The notes beneath the pieces are model-generated. The model did no database searches and had not been told where the DNA came from. It saw only the letters and a list, made by a program, of their open reading frames with translations. A stretch of DNA of 64,000 nucleotides, from positions 617,001-681,000 of the forward strand of contig NC_085874.1 of the NCBI RefSeq assembly GCF_034702125.1. The letters are read 5' to 3'. Source of the DNA: Engraulis encrasicolus. Its lineage: Eukaryota > Chordata > Actinopteri > Clupeiformes > Engraulidae. Each line of letters opens with the position of its first letter. Position 1 is the stretch's first letter. This document shows, in pieces, positions 61,906-64,000 of the stretch. A program made the translations under genes and the position numbers.

Positions 61906-63393
61906 ATGGCTGAGGGAAATGACATGGATGTGCCTTTTAACTGTGATGATGGTGGTAATGCAGTAGTGGGTGTAGGCAGGGGTAAGCTATTTGGGAACGT
62001 GGAACCGACTCCAGTTGGGGGTGTTCATGAAATAGGAAACCCTGTATCATCCTCTACATACCTGGTTACTGACTCGCACACACCCACACCACACAGGCCT
62101 GGCCCTAGTCTGAGGAATTTTCCTGGCGTAGGCAGGGGTGTTAGTGCAGTACGCCACCCTGTATCGTCATTCACACGCATGCACACTGATGAGCCCCCTA
62201 GTCCAGGTGTGGACACCACTGACATAGGCCATCTCATTACACAGTTGGCCCAACAAATAGGTGAGAACATCGCAAGTCAATTAAATAAATCCACTCAGAG
62301 TCAACAAAGTCAGCCCACTCCCACTCTTAACACACCCAGTCTGAACATGGGCCAGGGACAGTCTGACTTAAACATGACTGGAGTCAAGTTGGTGATGAAG
62401 ACAGATGTCCGGGAGCCACCATACTTCAGAGGGGATGGGACTGATAAGCACACAGTGCATGAGTGGGAAGAAATCATGGATGTCTACCTGAAAAAGAGGG
62501 GTGTCCCACCACAAGAGTACTCCCAAGAAATCCTGTCCAGACTGATGGGAAAGGCCAGAGACATTGTTAAAGTTACACTGCGTAGTGTTCCATCCTTAAA
62601 GCCTGCAGAGAATCCTAAGCTTGTCTTTGATGTACTCAAGCAGCATTTCAGTGAAGTAACTTACTCCTCAATGCCTCTAGCAGATTTTTATAACACACTC
62701 CCCCTGAATGGTGAAAGCCCAATGGACTACTGGATCCGCTTGAACAAAGCTGTGGACGTCGCGGATGAGTGTCTGAGAAGACAGGGGCGAAACATTGAAG
62801 ACCCCTCACATGAAGTCACAATGATGCTGGTGAAACACTGTCCTGACCCCGCCCTCGCCAGTGTCCTGAAGTGTAAGACAGCTGAGAAGTGGACAGCAAA
62901 CGAGATTCAGGAGCATCTTGTCGAACACCAGAGGGAGGCTCGCACAAAGTCTCAGACCAGGTCAGTTCGACCAAAGCACATTGGCACTCATGTACAGACA
63001 TCCACGACCGAAGCAGTCGCTGTAGACAATGCCTGTGAGCCTGCTCCTCTCCAAACTACAGTGGGGCAGCCATCCCCATCTCCGACCGAGAGTGTTTACA
63101 TTCAGTCTCTCATCAGCCTGTTGGATCGTGTGCTGGAGCAGAAGGCTCAGACAGCGGCAGTTGAACCAACATACAAGGGGCCAGTAAACATTTTCCAGAG
63201 GAAATGCAGAGTGTGTCAGTCCACTGAGCATTCAACAACTGTTCACTGTAGGCAGGAGAATCTGTGCATGGGCTGTTACAAGCCAGACCACTGGAAGAAA
63301 GACTGCCCACAGCGCAAGCCGAGATTCAGTGCCACACCACAGCAGGCCCAGGCACAGCCCCAGGGCCAACAGCATGGCACACATTTAAACTAG
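61906..63393 (+). CDS. Ty3/gypsy gag polyprotein
   Basis: 495 codons from ATG 61906 to TAG 63391-63393. A low-complexity Pro/Thr-rich N terminus is followed by a capsid-like helical region (residues about 165-340: EPPYFRGDGTDKHTVHEWEE, MDVYLKKRGVPPQEYSQEIL, LSRLMGKARDIVKVTLRSVP). Two zinc-knuckle-like motifs follow near residues 430-465: C-x2-C-x4-H-x5-C (slightly irregular) and a canonical C-x2-C-x4-H-x4-C (CMGCYKPDHWKKDC). The final codons overlap a -1 frameshift signal. The ORF is intact, suggesting a young element. Confidence 0.9.
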   Translation: MAEGNDMDVPFNCDDGGNAVVGVGRGKLFGNVEPTPVGGVHEIGNPVSSSTYLVTDSHTPTPHRPGPSLRNFPGVGRGVSAVRHPVSSFTRMHTDEPPSPGVDTTDIGHLITQLAQQIGENIASQLNKSTQSQQSQPTPTLNTPSLNMGQGQSDLNMTGVKLVMKTDVREPPYFRGDGTDKHTVHEWEEIMDVYLKKRGVPPQEYSQEILSRLMGKARDIVKVTLRSVPSLKPAENPKLVFDVLKQHFSEVTYSSMPLADFYNTLPLNGESPMDYWIRLNKAVDVADECLRRQGRNIEDPSHEVTMMLVKHCPDPALASVLKCKTAEKWTANEIQEHLVEHQREARTKSQTRSVRPKHIGTHVQTSTTEAVAVDNACEPAPLQTTVGQPSPSPTESVYIQSLISLLDRVLEQKAQTAAVEPTYKGPVNIFQRKCRVCQSTEHSTTVHCRQENLCMGCYKPDHWKKDCPQRKPRFSATPQQAQAQPQGQQHGTHLN

Positions 63394-63425
63394 GTGGCCC
63401 GCATTTAGCGAGGGAGCGTGTGGGC
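63384..63425 (+). promoter_or_regulatory. -1 ribosomal frameshift signal at the gag/pol junction
   Basis: The slippery heptamer T TTA AAC (63384-63390) lies in the gag frame directly before TAG. A stem (GCCCGCA at 63397-63403 pairing with TGTGGGC at 63419-63425) begins 6 nt downstream, the usual spacing. The -1 frame is open from here to the window end. Confidence 0.75.
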
Positions 63426-64000
63426 ACTGAAACATCTACCCTCGAAGCAAATGAAGAATTAAAAGAGATGTATGTGAACGTCTGTAAAGTAATGCCAGAT
63501 GATTGTAAAGTAATTGTACAGAACACCCAGACCGTTGAGCCATTCGGTGAATTGTTCCATGCCCCAGTGATGATCAATGGTGCAGCTGAGCTGAGAGGGT
63601 TACTGGATACGGGGTCAATGGCCTGCACGATCAGTGAAGAGGCAGAGCGGAGACTCGTGTCGGAGAACGTTTTAACTCAGCTGCAACAACCAACCGAGCG
63701 CATCATCCTTGTAGGCTGTGGGGGAGTACAGGTGAGCCCCAAAGGCATGTACGACATGGAATTGAGTCTGTATGGTGTGAAGTGCACAGTCCCGGTCCTG
63801 GTGGTGCCTGGCCAGAAAGATGAGATCATTGTGGGGACCAACATGTTGAAGCATGTGCTGCGCCAGCTGAAAAATGATGACAACTACTGGGCGCTTCTCT
63901 CTCGCAACACCCAGGAGTCTTCTGAGTGTGAGCCGTTTTTGGAGATGATGGCCAGCCTCACGAGGTGGAGGGGTGCAGATGTGCCTGAAAAAGTAGGTAC
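63387..64000 (+). CDS. Ty3/gypsy pol start: aspartic protease (partial)
   Basis: The frame is -1 relative to gag and open to the window end. It contains the retropepsin active site LLDTGSMACTIS (63599 onward), then a flap-like segment with GCGGVQVSPKGMYDMELSLY and VLVVPGQKDEIIVGTNML, which matches the ILG-type end of the protease fold. Reverse transcriptase, RNase H and integrase would lie beyond the window. Expression depends on frameshifting at 63384-63390. Confidence 0.85.

Larger units (their letters stand above)
61336..64000 (+). mobile_element. Ty3/gypsy LTR retrotransposon, 5' part
   Basis: Order: LTR, tRNA-His-type primer site, leader (61664-61905), gag, frameshift site, protease, then off the window. 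The intact gag and open protease suggest recent activity. Confidence 0.85.

Overview
The window looks like a ray-finned (teleost) fish chromosome segment. It carries three intron-rich, single-copy vertebrate genes whose order (aida, mia3/TANGO1, taf1a) matches the neighbourhood I know from human chromosome 1q41. These genes are embedded in a dense mixture of fish-type mobile elements: L2-like LINEs, a Penelope-like element, hAT, Tc1/mariner-like and TTAA-target MITEs, tRNA-derived SINEs, and a Ty3/gypsy retrotransposon. All gene calls rest on reading translated exons and splice sites by eye; no database search was run.

Layout. 1-2500: a LINE 3' end followed by nested non-autonomous DNA transposons. 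2563-8540 (+): the last three coding exons and 3'UTR of aida (C2 domain), with a very long near-palindrome in its last intron. 9075-40774 (-): a complete mia3 gene, convergent with aida. I place 30 coding exons that sum to exactly 1950 codons including the stop. The order is signal peptide and SH3-like domain, acidic lumenal region with three tandemly duplicated exons, membrane segment, two coiled-coil blocks, and a proline-rich C terminus. A separate first exon at 31397-31486 is in phase with the membrane exon and would give a short TANGO1 isoform. The mia3 introns hold an intact Penelope-like ORF (19186-21375), a LINE inside a LINE (32835-34940), and many MITEs inside MITEs. 41842-54136 (+): taf1a, an RNA polymerase I SL1/TIF-IB subunit, divergent from mia3 across about 1.07 kb of shared upstream DNA. 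54830-60700: intergenic repeats, including a decayed LINE on the minus strand. 61336-64000 (+): the 5' part of a Ty3/gypsy element (LTR, tRNA-His-type primer site, gag, start of protease), running off the window.

Working relations. TANGO1 builds ER exit sites for bulky cargo such as collagen: its SH3-like domain reads cargo in the lumen and its proline-rich tail binds SEC23 in the cytosol. TAF1A acts in rRNA gene transcription, and AIDA is an axin-binding regulator of JNK and dorsalisation. They share a locus rather than a pathway.

The most unusual signal is at 60851-61533. Two short blocks with splice consensus at their borders (27 and 65 nt, separated by a 256-nt GT-AG interval) reappear downstream, fused and identical, inside the gypsy LTR, as if a spliced leader had been copied back into DNA. 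The same element carries a textbook -1 frameshift site (T TTA AAC) directly before the gag stop. Other points worth a second look are the 412-bp tandem exon array in mia3, TG repeats and a palindromic MITE pressed against mia3 splice sites, a telomere-like repeat inside a palindrome next to a taf1a exon, and a repeated splice donor in taf1a.
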